Source of the DNA: Fibrella aestuarina BUZ 2
GTDB taxonomy: Bacteria; Bacteroidota; Bacteroidia; Cytophagales; Spirosomataceae
Direction of reading: 5' to 3'
Length of the DNA stretch: 64,000 nucleotides
NCBI RefSeq assembly: GCF_000331105.1
Contig: NC_020054.1
Coordinates: 1,973,698-2,037,697 of the forward strand
Part shown: positions 43,006 to 52,049 of the stretch, piece by piece
Position numbering within the stretch: position 1 is the first letter of the stretch
How the letters are laid out: each line of letters starts with the position of its first letter
The notes under the pieces: generated by a model
The model's input: only the letters and a program-made list of their open reading frames with translations
Database searches by the model: none
Told to the model about the DNA's origin: nothing
Position numbers and translations under genes: made by a program

Positions 43006-44022
43006 TTAGGACTCAAAAGCCAGCCGATACCGGCGATAAACCGTGTTGAGCGGCAGGCGAAGCCGGCACAACAGCAACAAGCCTTTGGTGAGGTAATCGA
43101 GGGGTTCAATTTGCGCTAGTAGTCTACCGAAACGCCGGGCCAGCTCGTATTGTTCAGCGTAAAAACTTTTCCGAATGAACTGCCGAATCCGGCTGGCCAA
43201 CGCCGCCAGTTCATCCGACGACCGGCACAGGCCCAGCGCTTTCTGGCAAACCCGGTAGGTCGATTCGAGCAGTTGATTGCCCCGTTTGGTCACCTGTGCG
43301 CCGAGCGAATTGGGCAGGCGGCGCTTGTAAGTCAGCACTTCGTCGAGGTAGGCGTACCGGTGCGTCCGGGCCGAACGTACCCAGAAATCGAAATCTTCGT
43401 AGGCCAGTGACTCGTCATACCCACCCAGGGTCGTCAGCAAATCGCGGCGCATCATCATGGTGGGCGTGTTGATGAAATAGCGGCTCAATACCTCCCGGAA
43501 CACGTCGCCCGTAGGCACAAATTGCGTGGTATGCCCATCTGGCCCAACGGGAAAATGGAGCCCGGTTTGCCTGCCCTGCTCGTCGATGTAGGCCGCGTTT
43601 GAAAACACAACGCCATAGTAATCGGGCAGGGATCGAAACTGCTCGACCTGCTTGGCAACCCGATCGGGCAGAAGCACGTCGTCGGCAGCTAGATCGATAA
43701 TAAACTGCCCCGTCGACCGGCGCAGCCCCTGATTAAACGCCTGGCACAAGCCCCGATTGCTGGTGTTCTGGATAAAGTGTGCGCGGGGATATTGCTTGCA
43801 GAAATTCCGGATAACAGCCCCTGAGCCGTCTGAACTGCCGTTGTCGATGATAATTAACTCCAGATTGGCGTAGGTCTGCGCGGCGACCGATTGCAGGCAG
43901 TCGTTGACATAATTGACGTGGTTGTAACAGGTGCAAATGACACTGACCCACGGCATATGCTGATTCAGAAACGTCGCCATCGGGATAGCGACAGCCGGTT
44001 CGGAAAGACGTTGAGGCGTCAT
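43006..44022 (-). CDS. Glycosyltransferase family 2
   Basis: A 338-residue GT-A protein. The catalytic fold starts at VSVICTCYNHVNYVNDCLQS, with IIIDNGSSDGSGAVI and the DXD-like stretch FIIDLAADDVLLPD. FDFWVRSARTHRY is the acceptor-side motif. The ATG choice is open: 44022 is the longest, 43980 and 43956 (MPWVSVICTCYN) give shorter forms closer to family norms. It is about 29 kb away from the sugar operon. It may act in lipid or envelope glycosylation; the substrate is unknown. Confidence 0.85.
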   Translation of the reverse strand: MTPQRLSEPAVAIPMATFLNQHMPWVSVICTCYNHVNYVNDCLQSVAAQTYANLELIIIDNGSSDGSGAVIRNFCKQYPRAHFIQNTSNRGLCQAFNQGLRRSTGQFIIDLAADDVLLPDRVAKQVEQFRSLPDYYGVVFSNAAYIDEQGRQTGLHFPVGPDGHTTQFVPTGDVFREVLSRYFINTPTMMMRRDLLTTLGGYDESLAYEDFDFWVRSARTHRYAYLDEVLTYKRRLPNSLGAQVTKRGNQLLESTYRVCQKALGLCRSSDELAALASRIRQFIRKSFYAEQYELARRFGRLLAQIEPLDYLTKGLLLLCRLRLPLNTVYRRYRLAFES

Positions 44023-44239
44023 AGAAAGTAGGGCGCACTGTTGATTACGTATACATAAATCTAGCGGCCTACCGGGTTATATGAAGGTATTTTTGAGCAA
44101 CCGGAAAATTTTACCCCTTTTTCGGAGGGCTACTCATAATTGGCCCAGTTTTTGGTTATTCAGCTACCCAGGAAGCGGGCAGGATAGCCAGTCCGGTTTC
44201 CGGCCTAGCTCCTATTTCACATTTATGGGTTAGGGTTTG

Positions 44240-44273
44240 CAAACGCCACTTCACGAGTTGGAGGTGGCGTTTG
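44240..44273. terminator. Hairpin with T-rich tail overlapping the end of the YihY/BrkB gene
   Basis: CAAACGCCAC (44240-44249) pairs exactly with GTGGCGTTTG (44264-44273). On the plus strand it is followed by TTGTTTT. The stop codon of the minus-strand YihY/BrkB gene (44251-44253) lies inside the loop, so the hairpin would end its transcript only weakly. It may act mainly on plus-strand readthrough. Confidence 0.45.
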
Positions 44274-45243
44274 TTGTTTTCTGCGTCACAGAGGGGTTTC
44301 GGTCGCCTTCCAGGTCATACAGACAAACGTTGATTTCAAACCCGATAATCAGCAGCAGCGACACCAGGTTGATCCAGATCATCAGGGCGATGAGCGTGCC
44401 AATGGAACCGTACACCTTGTTGTATGACCCAAAATTGGAAACGTAATAGGAAAAGCCGAGCGTCGTCAGCACGATCAGCACCGAGGCGGTAACGGAGCCG
44501 GGTGTGATAAAGGCCCACTTCATGTGCACGTCGGGGCCATACCGATAGATGATCAGCAATACGCCCACGAACACGGCAAACACCAGCAGGTAGCGGGCGA
44601 TTTTGAGCACGAAATACACGATCTCGTTGCTGAAAAAACCGTACTGAGCCAGGTATTCGATGATGACCCCGCCCACGACCAGCAGCGTAATGGCCAGAAA
44701 CAGGGCCAGAGCGAGCGTGATGGTGAGCCCAACAGCCACGAGCCGCTTGCTCAGGAAGGTGCGCTCCTCGTCGATTTCATGCGATGAGTTGAAGGCGTTC
44801 ATAAGCGCCACCATGCCACTGGTAGCCGAATACAACGCCAGCAGAAAGCCAAACGACAGCACGCCGCTGCGGGGGCGGCTGATGATGTCTTGGATGGTAG
44901 CGCCTACGGTGTCGAACGTACCCCCCGGCAGCACTTCCGCGAAGAAATCCATGATCTCCTGCTCATTGATGCTGGGCATGTAGGGGATCAGCGTAAACAG
45001 AAAAATAAACGTCGGAAAGACGGCGAGCATCAGGTTGAAGGCCACCGAAGAGGCCCGCTCGGCCGTATCGTTATCCAGGATTTTGTCGACCAGCCGGCAC
45101 AGGAACTCGTACCAGCTGTTTTTAGAATTCAGGGCGGTGCTGTTTTTCAGCCGGGTGCGGGTTCCTTTCAACGCCGACAGGCTCATCAGCTGCTCAAACA
45201 GGTTGGGAGCAGCGCTAGGTCTGTGCCGCTTGATTAATTTCAT
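44251..45243 (-). CDS. YihY/BrkB family membrane protein
   Basis: A 330-residue protein with about six membrane helices. The family signature includes AERASSVAFNLMLAVFPTFIFLF and TLGFSYYVSNFGSYNKVYGSIG, followed by LIALMIWINLVSLLLIIGFEIN. A basic N-terminal tail of about 50 residues is cytoplasmic. The family is often annotated as ribonuclease BN in error; its real function is not known, and transport or lipid-related roles have been suggested. Its start lies 29 bp inside the upstream thioesterase gene, so the two are co-expressed. Confidence 0.88.
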   Translation of the reverse strand: MKLIKRHRPSAAPNLFEQLMSLSALKGTRTRLKNSTALNSKNSWYEFLCRLVDKILDNDTAERASSVAFNLMLAVFPTFIFLFTLIPYMPSINEQEIMDFFAEVLPGGTFDTVGATIQDIISRPRSGVLSFGFLLALYSATSGMVALMNAFNSSHEIDEERTFLSKRLVAVGLTITLALALFLAITLLVVGGVIIEYLAQYGFFSNEIVYFVLKIARYLLVFAVFVGVLLIIYRYGPDVHMKWAFITPGSVTASVLIVLTTLGFSYYVSNFGSYNKVYGSIGTLIALMIWINLVSLLLIIGFEINVCLYDLEGDRNPSVTQKTTNATSNS

Positions 45244-45652
45244 GCTCGAAAAACGGTTTCAGGTGTTCGAGCAGGCCCGGCGGGGCGGCACACAGGCGCC
45301 CGGTATCGGCCCGCTGAAACACCAGGGTGGTCTGTCCAGTATGTAACAATTCGCCGGCCTCATTGCGGATGGCGTACTGAAAAATAATGCGGGCGCGGGG
45401 CAATTCGGGGATGGTCACCTCCACCGTCAGCAGGTCGTCGTACCGGGCGGGCTTCAGGTAGCGCGAGGTGTTTTCGTATACCGGCATCAGTACGCCCGTG
45501 GCTTCAAGTGCCTTGTAGGCAAACCCCAGACTACGCAGCGCCTCGACCCGGCCGATCTCGTAAAAACGGGCATAGTTGCCGTAATACACGTACCCCATCT
45601 GGTCGGTATCGGCATAACGTACCCGAAACGGTGGAACAAGGAACGTGAACAT
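45215..45652 (-). CDS. Acyl-CoA thioesterase, YbgC/4-hydroxybenzoyl-CoA type
   Basis: A 145-residue hotdog protein starting at ATG 45652 (MFTFLVPPFRVRY). The open frame to 45757 crosses an inverted repeat and is not used. YADTDQMGYVYYGNYARFYE is the catalytic signature with the conserved Asp. It hydrolyses short acyl-CoA or aromatic acyl-CoA thioesters. YbgC-like proteins are often linked to the Tol-Pal system, but no tol genes are nearby. The 3' end overlaps the YihY/BrkB start by 29 bp, which suggests translational coupling. Confidence 0.88.
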   Translation of the reverse strand: MFTFLVPPFRVRYADTDQMGYVYYGNYARFYEIGRVEALRSLGFAYKALEATGVLMPVYENTSRYLKPARYDDLLTVEVTIPELPRARIIFQYAIRNEAGELLHTGQTTLVFQRADTGRLCAAPPGLLEHLKPFFEHEINQAAQT

Positions 45653-45672
45653 GGGGGAGAGGGGGAAAGGAG

Positions 45673-45768
45673 AATAGGGAGGAATGGTAGAAAGGAGGAG
45701 AGGGAGGAAGGGGGCAGGTAATTCCTTCTCCATCCTCCCTCTCTTCCTTTCTACCATTCCTCCCTATT
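45673..45768. repeat. 36-bp inverted repeat with purine-rich arm
   Basis: The arms at 45673-45708 and 45733-45768 are reverse complements with a single mismatch, separated by 24 bases. Almost all bases of the left arm are purines, for example GGGAGGAATGGTAG. The right arm overlaps the mltG stop codon. A long hairpin or a triplex-forming tract is possible; as a terminator it lacks a clear T-run. Confidence 0.75.
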
Positions 45769-46819
45769 TCATGATTTTTCGTTGGTTCAGCGCTTGCTGG
45801 TAGATGCGGGCGTTGGCCAGGTGCTCGGTCATGTTGCGCGAGAACGTGTGGTAGCCTGAGAAATCAGCTTTGGCGACGAAAAACAGGTAATCGTGCTTTT
45901 CGGGATTCAGTACCGCGTCGATGGCGCTGGGCGGCGGCAGGTTAATCGGGCCCGGCGGCAAACCTGCGTAACGGTACGTATTGTAGGGGCTGTCGAAGGC
46001 CAGGTGCTTGTTGAGCACACGACGGATGGTAAAATCATTGTTGGCAAAGACAACGGTAGGGTCCGCTTCGAGCTTGATTCCGCGTTCCAGCCGGTTGAGG
46101 TACACGCCCGCCACGCGCGGCTGCTCGTCGGACTTGATGGTCTCGGCCCGCACAATCGACGCCAGCGTCTGCACCTGCGTTTGCGACAGCCCCAGGGCGG
46201 CGGCTTTGGCTTTCCGGTCGGCCGTCCAGAATTTTTTGTATTCGGTCGCCATCCGATCCATAAACGCGGCTGGTTTCACCGTCCAGAACAGTTCATACGA
46301 ATTCGGGATGAACAGACAGACGATGGTGGTGGTATCGAACCCGTATTTCTGGCACGAATCGGCATTGTTCAGAATCGGGCGGAGGCCTTCGGGACCAAAG
46401 GCAAACCGGCTGCCGACTTTTTCTATCAGGTCATTCTTCAGGCGGATATTGTTGAACGTCAAGGTGATAGGGTCCTGGCTGCCGCTGCGAAGTTTGGCAA
46501 TGGCGTCGTAGTTGCCCATATCCGGTCTGATGCGGTAATGGCCTGCTTTGACCCGCTCGGGGTATTTCATCAGCTTCGCCACAAACCGAAACGACATTTC
46601 GTTGTCGAGCATCTTGTGCGCCTTCAGCGAGTCGATCACCGATTCGTAGATGGCCCCTTTCGGAATATAAAGCGAGAACGACTCGGCCGCGCTGTCTTTG
46701 TCGGCGCGGGTGTTCAGGTTCGGCGTTTTGATGAGCTGCCAGGTGTAGAACGAAAACGAAACGAAAAGTACCGTGAAAGCTACGTAAAGACCGATTTTGG
46801 TATTTCGGGAAAGCGTCAT
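45764..46819 (-). CDS. mltG: Endolytic murein transglycosylase MltG
   Basis: A 351-residue protein if started at ATG 46819 (MTLSRNTKIGLYVAF). The open frame to 46927 has no anchor-like sequence. One N-terminal helix (about 8-29) is followed by a LysM-like segment (IPKGAIYESVIDSLKAHKML) and the YceG catalytic domain with VRAETIKSDEQPRVAGVYLNRL, which holds the catalytic Glu, and PYNTYRYAGLPPGPINLP. MltG cuts nascent glycan strands at the inner membrane and ends chain growth. This is a second peptidoglycan gene in the window, separate from rodA-pbp. Confidence 0.93.
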   Translation of the reverse strand: MTLSRNTKIGLYVAFTVLFVSFSFYTWQLIKTPNLNTRADKDSAAESFSLYIPKGAIYESVIDSLKAHKMLDNEMSFRFVAKLMKYPERVKAGHYRIRPDMGNYDAIAKLRSGSQDPITLTFNNIRLKNDLIEKVGSRFAFGPEGLRPILNNADSCQKYGFDTTTIVCLFIPNSYELFWTVKPAAFMDRMATEYKKFWTADRKAKAAALGLSQTQVQTLASIVRAETIKSDEQPRVAGVYLNRLERGIKLEADPTVVFANNDFTIRRVLNKHLAFDSPYNTYRYAGLPPGPINLPPPSAIDAVLNPEKHDYLFFVAKADFSGYHTFSRNMTEHLANARIYQQALNQRKIMK

Positions 46820-46948
46820 GATCGATAAGGATGGCTCGGCAGGATGGTCGAATGCCACTACAAAGGTACAGCCTTGCCAGAAACCGTTTATCACTATCTC
46901 ATGCAACCTTTTACCCAACCGCTGCATCTTGTGCGTAATCAGACTGCT

Positions 46949-47650
46949 ATGAAAACACTACTCACTCTTTTGACCATCAGCCTGGCCACAGCTCCCCTGT
47001 TGGCCCAAAGCTGGAAACAGAACCGGCCCGTCGCCAACATCAGCAGCCTGCGCGCGAGTGCGGGCGTCGACGTGTTCCTGCGGCAGGGCAACACCGAATC
47101 CCTGACGCTCGACGTGAAAGGGTTCGACGAAGACGAGGTGATTGCCGAGGTGCGCGACGGACAACTCAACCTAAGCCGGCGGCAGCGGAGCGGCATAAAC
47201 GGGTTCAGCTTCGGCCGGAGTCAATACATCAAAGCCTATGTAACGGTGCGCCAACTGGCCAACATCGAGCTATCATCGGGCTCGGATCTGGAAGGCGAGA
47301 CCGACCTGCGCGCCGATAACCTGACGGTTAAGGTGAGCAGCGGCGCCGACATGACCCTGCGGGTAAACGCCCAAACCCTGACGATAACGGTCAGCAGCGG
47401 GGCCGATGCCAACCTGAGTGGTTCGGTGGGCAAGCTAACGGCTGCCGCCTCGGGTGGGGCCGACCTCAAGGCCGATCAGCTCCGGGCCGACATTTGTTAC
47501 GCCGAAGCATCGGGTGGGGCCGATGCCCGGGTCTATGGCGCCAAAGAGCTCTACCTGCGCGCCTCGGGTGGCGGCGACGTCACCTACCGGGGGCCGGGCC
47601 GCGTGATGGCCCGGAAAGAATCGGGCGGCGGTGATATCAACGAAGACTAA
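46949..47650 (+). CDS. DUF2807 (head GIN) protein, copy 1
   Basis: A 233-residue protein started at ATG 46949 (MKTLLTLLTIS), with a signal peptide ending near PLLAQ. The mature protein is a repetitive right-handed beta structure with SSGSDLEGET, SSGADMTLRV, SSGADANLSG and SGGADLKADQ repeats every 16-20 residues, typical of DUF2807. This is a common exported family of Bacteroidota with unknown function, often found near regulators or sensors. A paralogue follows 15 bp downstream. The longer frame from 46844 is rejected. Confidence 0.85.
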   Translation: MKTLLTLLTISLATAPLLAQSWKQNRPVANISSLRASAGVDVFLRQGNTESLTLDVKGFDEDEVIAEVRDGQLNLSRRQRSGINGFSFGRSQYIKAYVTVRQLANIELSSGSDLEGETDLRADNLTVKVSSGADMTLRVNAQTLTITVSSGADANLSGSVGKLTAAASGGADLKADQLRADICYAEASGGADARVYGAKELYLRASGGGDVTYRGPGRVMARKESGGGDINED

Positions 47651-47665
47651 CGACACAAACAGGTT

Positions 47666-48361
47666 ATGAAACAACTCCTCATCTACATAAGCGCGCTGGG
47701 CACGTTGCTGCTGGCACAGGCCGCCGTTGCCCAGGATGTAAAGAAAACCCGTACCATCTCGGGTATCACCCGGCTGCGGGCCAGCATGGGTATCGAAACC
47801 GTAGTGCGGCTGGGCGAAACCGAATCGCTGCACATCGAAGCCCGAAACATTCCCGAAGACAAAATCCTGATCGAGCAGGACGGCGACGAACTGATTCTGA
47901 AGCTCGGTCTCGAAGCGTCACTCGACAAAAAAGTGCGCCGTTCCGTGAAAGCTTACCTCACCGTTCGTCAACTGCGGGGCGTTTCGGCGTCGGCGGGGGC
48001 CACCGTGAAAGGCGAAAGCACGTTTGAGGCCGACCGGTTCGAGCTGAGCAGCAAGGCCGGGGCCACGGTTGCGCTGGCGCTCAACGTGCGCGATCTGACG
48101 GTCAACACCAACAGCGGGGCCACCATCGACCTGTCGGGAACGGCGCGGTCGGTCAGTATTTCGGCGGGGTCGGGTGCCAGCGTCAACGCGGGCGATCTGG
48201 TGGCGGACGTGGTTGATGCGGATGCCGGCAGCGGCGCGAGTGTGCGGGTCAACGCCCAGAAAGAACTGTTCGGGAAGGCATCGGTGGGCGGTAGCGTGTC
48301 GAACAAAGGGCCGGGTCGGACCGTCAGCAAGCGGACGTCGCTCGGCGGCAGCGTGAACTAG
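47666..48361 (+). CDS. DUF2807 (head GIN) protein, copy 2
   Basis: A 231-residue paralogue of the preceding gene with signal peptide MKQLLIYISALGTLLLAQAA and cleavage near AVAQ. Both have the order N-terminal jaw (ITRLRASMGIETVVRLGETE), then SAGATVKGES, KAGATVALAL, NSGATIDLSG and GSGASVNAGD repeats. The copies diverge in their repeat cores, so the duplication is not recent. They are followed by a LytTR response regulator gene 67 bp away, on the same strand, which may be co-transcribed with them. Confidence 0.85.
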   Translation: MKQLLIYISALGTLLLAQAAVAQDVKKTRTISGITRLRASMGIETVVRLGETESLHIEARNIPEDKILIEQDGDELILKLGLEASLDKKVRRSVKAYLTVRQLRGVSASAGATVKGESTFEADRFELSSKAGATVALALNVRDLTVNTNSGATIDLSGTARSVSISAGSGASVNAGDLVADVVDADAGSGASVRVNAQKELFGKASVGGSVSNKGPGRTVSKRTSLGGSVN

Positions 48362-48428
48362 GAAAGGGGCCGCGCCATTAGGAAATCGGTACGGCGCCGT
48401 TTCTTTGCTGACTACCGACCGATCGCTG

Positions 48429-49193
48429 ATGACGAATGAACCTAAACTGCGCTGCCTGGCCGTCGACGACGAGCCGTTTGCGCTCGAATTGCTGGCCGAC
48501 GATATTCAGAAAGTGCCTTTCCTGGACCTGATTGGGCAGGTGAGCAACCCGATCGACGCCTACGACCCCGTCCGGCGCGGGCAGGTTGATCTGCTGTTTC
48601 TGGACATTCAGATGCCCACGCTGTCGGGGCTGCAATTCCTGCAAACGCTCAAGCAGCCACCAATGGTGATCCTGACTACCGCCTACGACCAGTATGCGCT
48701 CGACGGCTACGCGTTTGATGTGGTCGATTACCTGCTCAAGCCTATTCCGTTCGACCGGTTCCTGAAAGCCGTCACCAAAGCCTACGACCTGTTTCTGCTG
48801 CGGCAGGGACGCCTGACCCCGACCGAAGCCCGGCCGGGGTTAGTTGCGCCCGAGCCAGTAGAAGCCGAGCCGCAACGTACCTACTTCTTCGTGTTTTCGG
48901 AATACCAGGAAATCCGCATCGAGTACGACGAAGTGCTCTACATCGAAGGGCTGAAAGATTACGTCAAAATCTACACCACCCGGCAGGCCCGGCCTATCCT
49001 GAGCCGACTTACGCTTAAAGCCATCGAAGACAAATTACCCGCTGCCTTGTTCAGCCGGATTCATAAGTCGTTCATCGTATCGCTGGGCAAAATCACCTCG
49101 TTTCAACGTACCCGGCTGATGGTGGGGAAGCAGGAACTTCCGATCGGAAACAGCTACGTCGATCAGTTCATGCAGCAGTATGGCGCCGGTTGA
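48429..49193 (+). CDS. LytTR-family response regulator
   Basis: A 254-residue protein started at ATG 48429 (MTNEPKLRCLAVDDEP). The receiver domain (about 6-125) has AVDDEPFALELL, phospho-acceptor Asp in LLFLDIQMPTLSGL and Lys in YLLKPIPFDRFL. The LytTR DNA-binding domain (about 150-252) has FFVFSEYQEIRIEYDEVLYIEGL and SRIHKSFIVSLGKI. Such regulators normally pair with a 7TM-type or sensor kinase encoded beside them; none is present here, so it is an orphan. It may control the two DUF2807 genes upstream. Confidence 0.92.
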   Translation: MTNEPKLRCLAVDDEPFALELLADDIQKVPFLDLIGQVSNPIDAYDPVRRGQVDLLFLDIQMPTLSGLQFLQTLKQPPMVILTTAYDQYALDGYAFDVVDYLLKPIPFDRFLKAVTKAYDLFLLRQGRLTPTEARPGLVAPEPVEAEPQRTYFFVFSEYQEIRIEYDEVLYIEGLKDYVKIYTTRQARPILSRLTLKAIEDKLPAALFSRIHKSFIVSLGKITSFQRTRLMVGKQELPIGNSYVDQFMQQYGAG

Positions 49194-49364
49194 AAAGCCT
49201 CCGTTTGGCTGGCCAGATGCTAAGCAAATGCCCGTAAATGCGAATTTCCCGGCGATTAGTGCCCGCAACATAAGCCCGATGTTCGTAGCTTGACGGCTGC
49301 GTTTGTTTGCCCTCACTGTAAGGCAACGAAATATCAATCCCGGTAAACCATTATACTGCATTTT

Positions 49365-50189
49365 ATGCCTTACTATGGCTATTTCAACGGTACTATCCAA
49401 CCCGTAGAACAGATTGGCGTGGGCGTTACTGATCTGGCCCTGCTGCGTGGATTCGGGTTATTCGACTATTTTCTGACCTACAACGGACGGCCCTTTCAGT
49501 GGGACGGGTACTGGGAGCGCTTCGCTAATTCGGCCCGGCGCATGACCCTGCAACTGCCCATCGGGAAAGACGAAGTGTATGCCATTCTGATGGACCTGAT
49601 CCGCCGCTCAGGGCAGCCCGATGTAGCTTTCCGATTCTTGCTGACCGGCGGTTATGCGCCCGACAGCATCAGCATTGTGCAGCCCAATTTTATCATCCTG
49701 ACGGAGCCAATCCACAACGTACCCGACGAGCAGTATGAGGAAGGTATCCGGGTGATGGTTGATGATTATGTGCGCGAAATGGCCGAGGTCAAAACCACCG
49801 ACTACAAGCGGGTGATCCTGCTGGCCGGTGCCATGCGTAAAGCCAACGCCAGCGATATCCTCTACCAGAAAGACGGGGAAATCAGCGAACTGAGCCGCAG
49901 TAACTTTTTCATCGTGAAAGGCAATCAACTCATCACGCCCAATCAGCACATTCTGTACGGCATCACGCGCCGCGTGGTGATCGATCTGGCCCGCCCCGAT
50001 TTCAGCGTCGATGAGCGCGCCGTGATGCTGACCGATTTACAGGATGCCGACGAGGCCTTTACCACGAGCAGTACCAAACAGGTGTTGCCCATCGTGCAGG
50101 TCGATGACCTGATCATTGGTGATGGCAAGCCCGGCCCCATCTCCCGCGAACTGCTCAGTCGATTCAGGGCGCTCACAAAAAAGTGGTAA
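49365..50189 (+). CDS. PLP-dependent aminotransferase class IV
   Basis: A 274-residue protein. GVTDLALLRGFGLFDYFLTYNG is the N-terminal family motif. The PLP Lys is probably in TTDYKRVILLAGAMRKANA (about residue 146), and SELSRSNFFIVKG contains the phosphate-binding region. Class IV enzymes include branched-chain aminotransferase, D-amino acid aminotransferase and aminodeoxychorismate lyase. The sequence does not decide between them; the D-amino-acid/BcaT-like group is the best guess. A 171-base gap upstream has no recognised elements. Confidence 0.85.
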   Translation: MPYYGYFNGTIQPVEQIGVGVTDLALLRGFGLFDYFLTYNGRPFQWDGYWERFANSARRMTLQLPIGKDEVYAILMDLIRRSGQPDVAFRFLLTGGYAPDSISIVQPNFIILTEPIHNVPDEQYEEGIRVMVDDYVREMAEVKTTDYKRVILLAGAMRKANASDILYQKDGEISELSRSNFFIVKGNQLITPNQHILYGITRRVVIDLARPDFSVDERAVMLTDLQDADEAFTTSSTKQVLPIVQVDDLIIGDGKPGPISRELLSRFRALTKKW

Positions 50190-50209
50190 CGCCGCCCAGG
50201 CCGCCGGGC

Positions 50210-50686
50210 TTACCGCTGCGGGGTACTCAATAGTCGCAGCGTAGCCAGGTGCGGGCTCAGGCGGGCATCTTGCCGGATCAGGCTGTTGATGTGGTCGATG
50301 TCGGCGGGCGATAACTGCCGTTGCCGACTGATGATGTCGACGCCCTCCGGCGTGAAGAGCGTCTTGGAAAACCAGATGACGGCCCATTGCCCGTTGGGGT
50401 CCTGCAACGCCACCCGCCAATGACTACGCAACACGCTTAGCAGGCCTTTGCCCCGCCAGATAAACGCCGCGCTGTCGCGTGGATCAGGGTAATCAAAGCC
50501 CGTTATGGTGTGGGAGCGCCCGTTTTTCACGTACCTGACCTCATCGAGCAGAACCGTCGTGCCATTGCGTTTCGTGGTGAGTGAATAGGTAAACGTGGGT
50601 TCGGTTTTATCGCCTCTGAGCCACATGGGGAAGTTGGTTCCACAGATGAACCACGTACCGACGAGCGTGTGCAGTAATGTCTTCAT
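50210..50686 (-). CDS. Hypothetical protein, lipocalin-like
   Basis: A 158-residue protein started at ATG 50686 (MKTLLHTLVGTWFICGTNFP); the frame extends five codons upstream. VGTWFICGTNFPMWLRGDK resembles the first strand of lipocalin-like beta barrels, and several alternating beta strands follow (TFTYSLTTKRNGTTVLLDEV). There is no strong signal peptide. The C-terminal 40 residues are helical. It has no recognised domain. It lies between the aminotransferase gene (convergent) and the isoaspartyl peptidase gene on the same strand. Confidence 0.65.
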   Translation of the reverse strand: MKTLLHTLVGTWFICGTNFPMWLRGDKTEPTFTYSLTTKRNGTTVLLDEVRYVKNGRSHTITGFDYPDPRDSAAFIWRGKGLLSVLRSHWRVALQDPNGQWAVIWFSKTLFTPEGVDIISRQRQLSPADIDHINSLIRQDARLSPHLATLRLLSTPQR

Positions 50687-50767
50687 AAACGCGTGCAACA
50701 ATGAAAAGGGCGCCCGGAAGCGCCCAATCGAATAAACTGTGTACCCTGCGTTTTGTGTTGTGCCGAC

Positions 50768-51973
50768 CTAATCTTTGTAGATGAGCACCTCACTGCTGCC
50801 GTCGGCCTTGATGTAGCCGCGATACATCCCTTCCGAGTTGAAGGGCATGGCAACATTGCCGTTGCGATCGAGGGCAATTACGCCGCCTTCGCCACCGCGC
50901 TGCACCAGTTTGCGCATCACCACTTCGTTGGCAGCGTCGGTCACGCTCAGACCTTTATACTCCATCAGGGCCGAAATGTCGTAACCCACCACCGACCGGA
51001 TAAAGTATTCGCCGTGGCCCGTAGCCGATACGGCGCAGGTCGCGTTGTTGGCGTATGTACCGGCCCCGATGATGGGGGCATCGCCCACGCGGCCATACCG
51101 TTTGTTGGTCATGCCGCCCGTAGAGGTACCCGCCGCCAGGTTCCCAAACCGATCCAGCGCCACGCAGCCGACTGTTCCGTACTTCTTGCCTTCGTCGAAA
51201 ATGGTCGGGTCGGGTGCCCAACTCGTCTTGATGGGGCGAGCTTTGGGCGTTTTGGCCGGTGCCTGCGTTTTGTCGGGTTTGGGGGCTGGCTCTGAATGAT
51301 CGAGTTGGACTTTTTCTTCGGCCAGCGCTTTCTGAAGCCCGTTCCAGCGCGCTTCCGTGTAGAAATACTTCGGGTCGACCAGTTCCATGCCCTGCGCTTT
51401 GGCGAAGGCTTCGGCCCCACGCCCCATCATCATCACGTGTTCCGAATGCTCCATCACCCGGCGGGCGGTGCTGATGGGGTTGCGGATGACGGTCACCCCG
51501 GCAATGGCCCCGGCTTTGAGGTTGCTGCCATCCATAATGCTGGCGTCAAGTTCGTTTTTGCCTTCGTGCGTAAACACCGCGCCTTTGCCCGCATTGAACA
51601 GCGGCGAGTCTTCCATCACCCGGATGGTGGCTTCGATGGCGTCGAGGCTGGTGCCGCCCCGTTTCAAAATGGCGTAGCCCGTTTGCAGCGCCTGATTCAG
51701 CACGGCTTTGTAGGCTTTCTCCTTCTCCGGGGTCATGTTTTGCCGGGTAATCGTGCCTGCCCCGCCGTGAATGACGAGGGTGATCTTCTGGCTGTAGTCG
51801 GCCGGGGGCGTGTCCTGTGCCTGAGCAGGCAAATGCCCTACCAGCAAGGCTATTGCCGCCGCCGACAGATAGGACGGTGGCACGCTCAAACCGAGGGCTG
51901 ACCGGTTAGGGATCAGGTGGATGAGTTTACCCGTTATTTGTGAAATAAATTCGCCGAAGTAATTCATAATCAT
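50768..51973 (-). CDS. Isoaspartyl peptidase / L-asparaginase (Ntn hydrolase), exported
   Basis: A 401-residue protein started at ATG 51973 (ATG 51967 is equivalent); the open frame to 52228 lies in the opposite-reading part of the next gene and is rejected. The signal peptide ends near HLPAQAQ (residue about 52, unusually long). The self-cleavage site is in GTVGCVALDRFGN, where Thr becomes the N-terminal nucleophile; TLVIHGGAGTI and GAIAGVTVIRNP are family motifs. It removes isoaspartyl residues from peptides and can hydrolyse asparagine, here in the periplasm. Confidence 0.88.
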   Translation of the reverse strand: MIMNYFGEFISQITGKLIHLIPNRSALGLSVPPSYLSAAAIALLVGHLPAQAQDTPPADYSQKITLVIHGGAGTITRQNMTPEKEKAYKAVLNQALQTGYAILKRGGTSLDAIEATIRVMEDSPLFNAGKGAVFTHEGKNELDASIMDGSNLKAGAIAGVTVIRNPISTARRVMEHSEHVMMMGRGAEAFAKAQGMELVDPKYFYTEARWNGLQKALAEEKVQLDHSEPAPKPDKTQAPAKTPKARPIKTSWAPDPTIFDEGKKYGTVGCVALDRFGNLAAGTSTGGMTNKRYGRVGDAPIIGAGTYANNATCAVSATGHGEYFIRSVVGYDISALMEYKGLSVTDAANEVVMRKLVQRGGEGGVIALDRNGNVAMPFNSEGMYRGYIKADGSSEVLIYKD

Positions 51974-52049
51974 AAGGTTATTCGGTTTTTTGATTGATGC
52001 AGTGCAGGCAATGGGTACAGTAATGTACGGATGAAACGGCCAAACAAGG

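Noticed and set aside
45893..46828. A 311-codon frame opposite mltG
   Set aside because: The mltG frame has a membrane anchor and catalytic motifs; the antisense product has an unnatural Arg/Gly/Val-rich composition.
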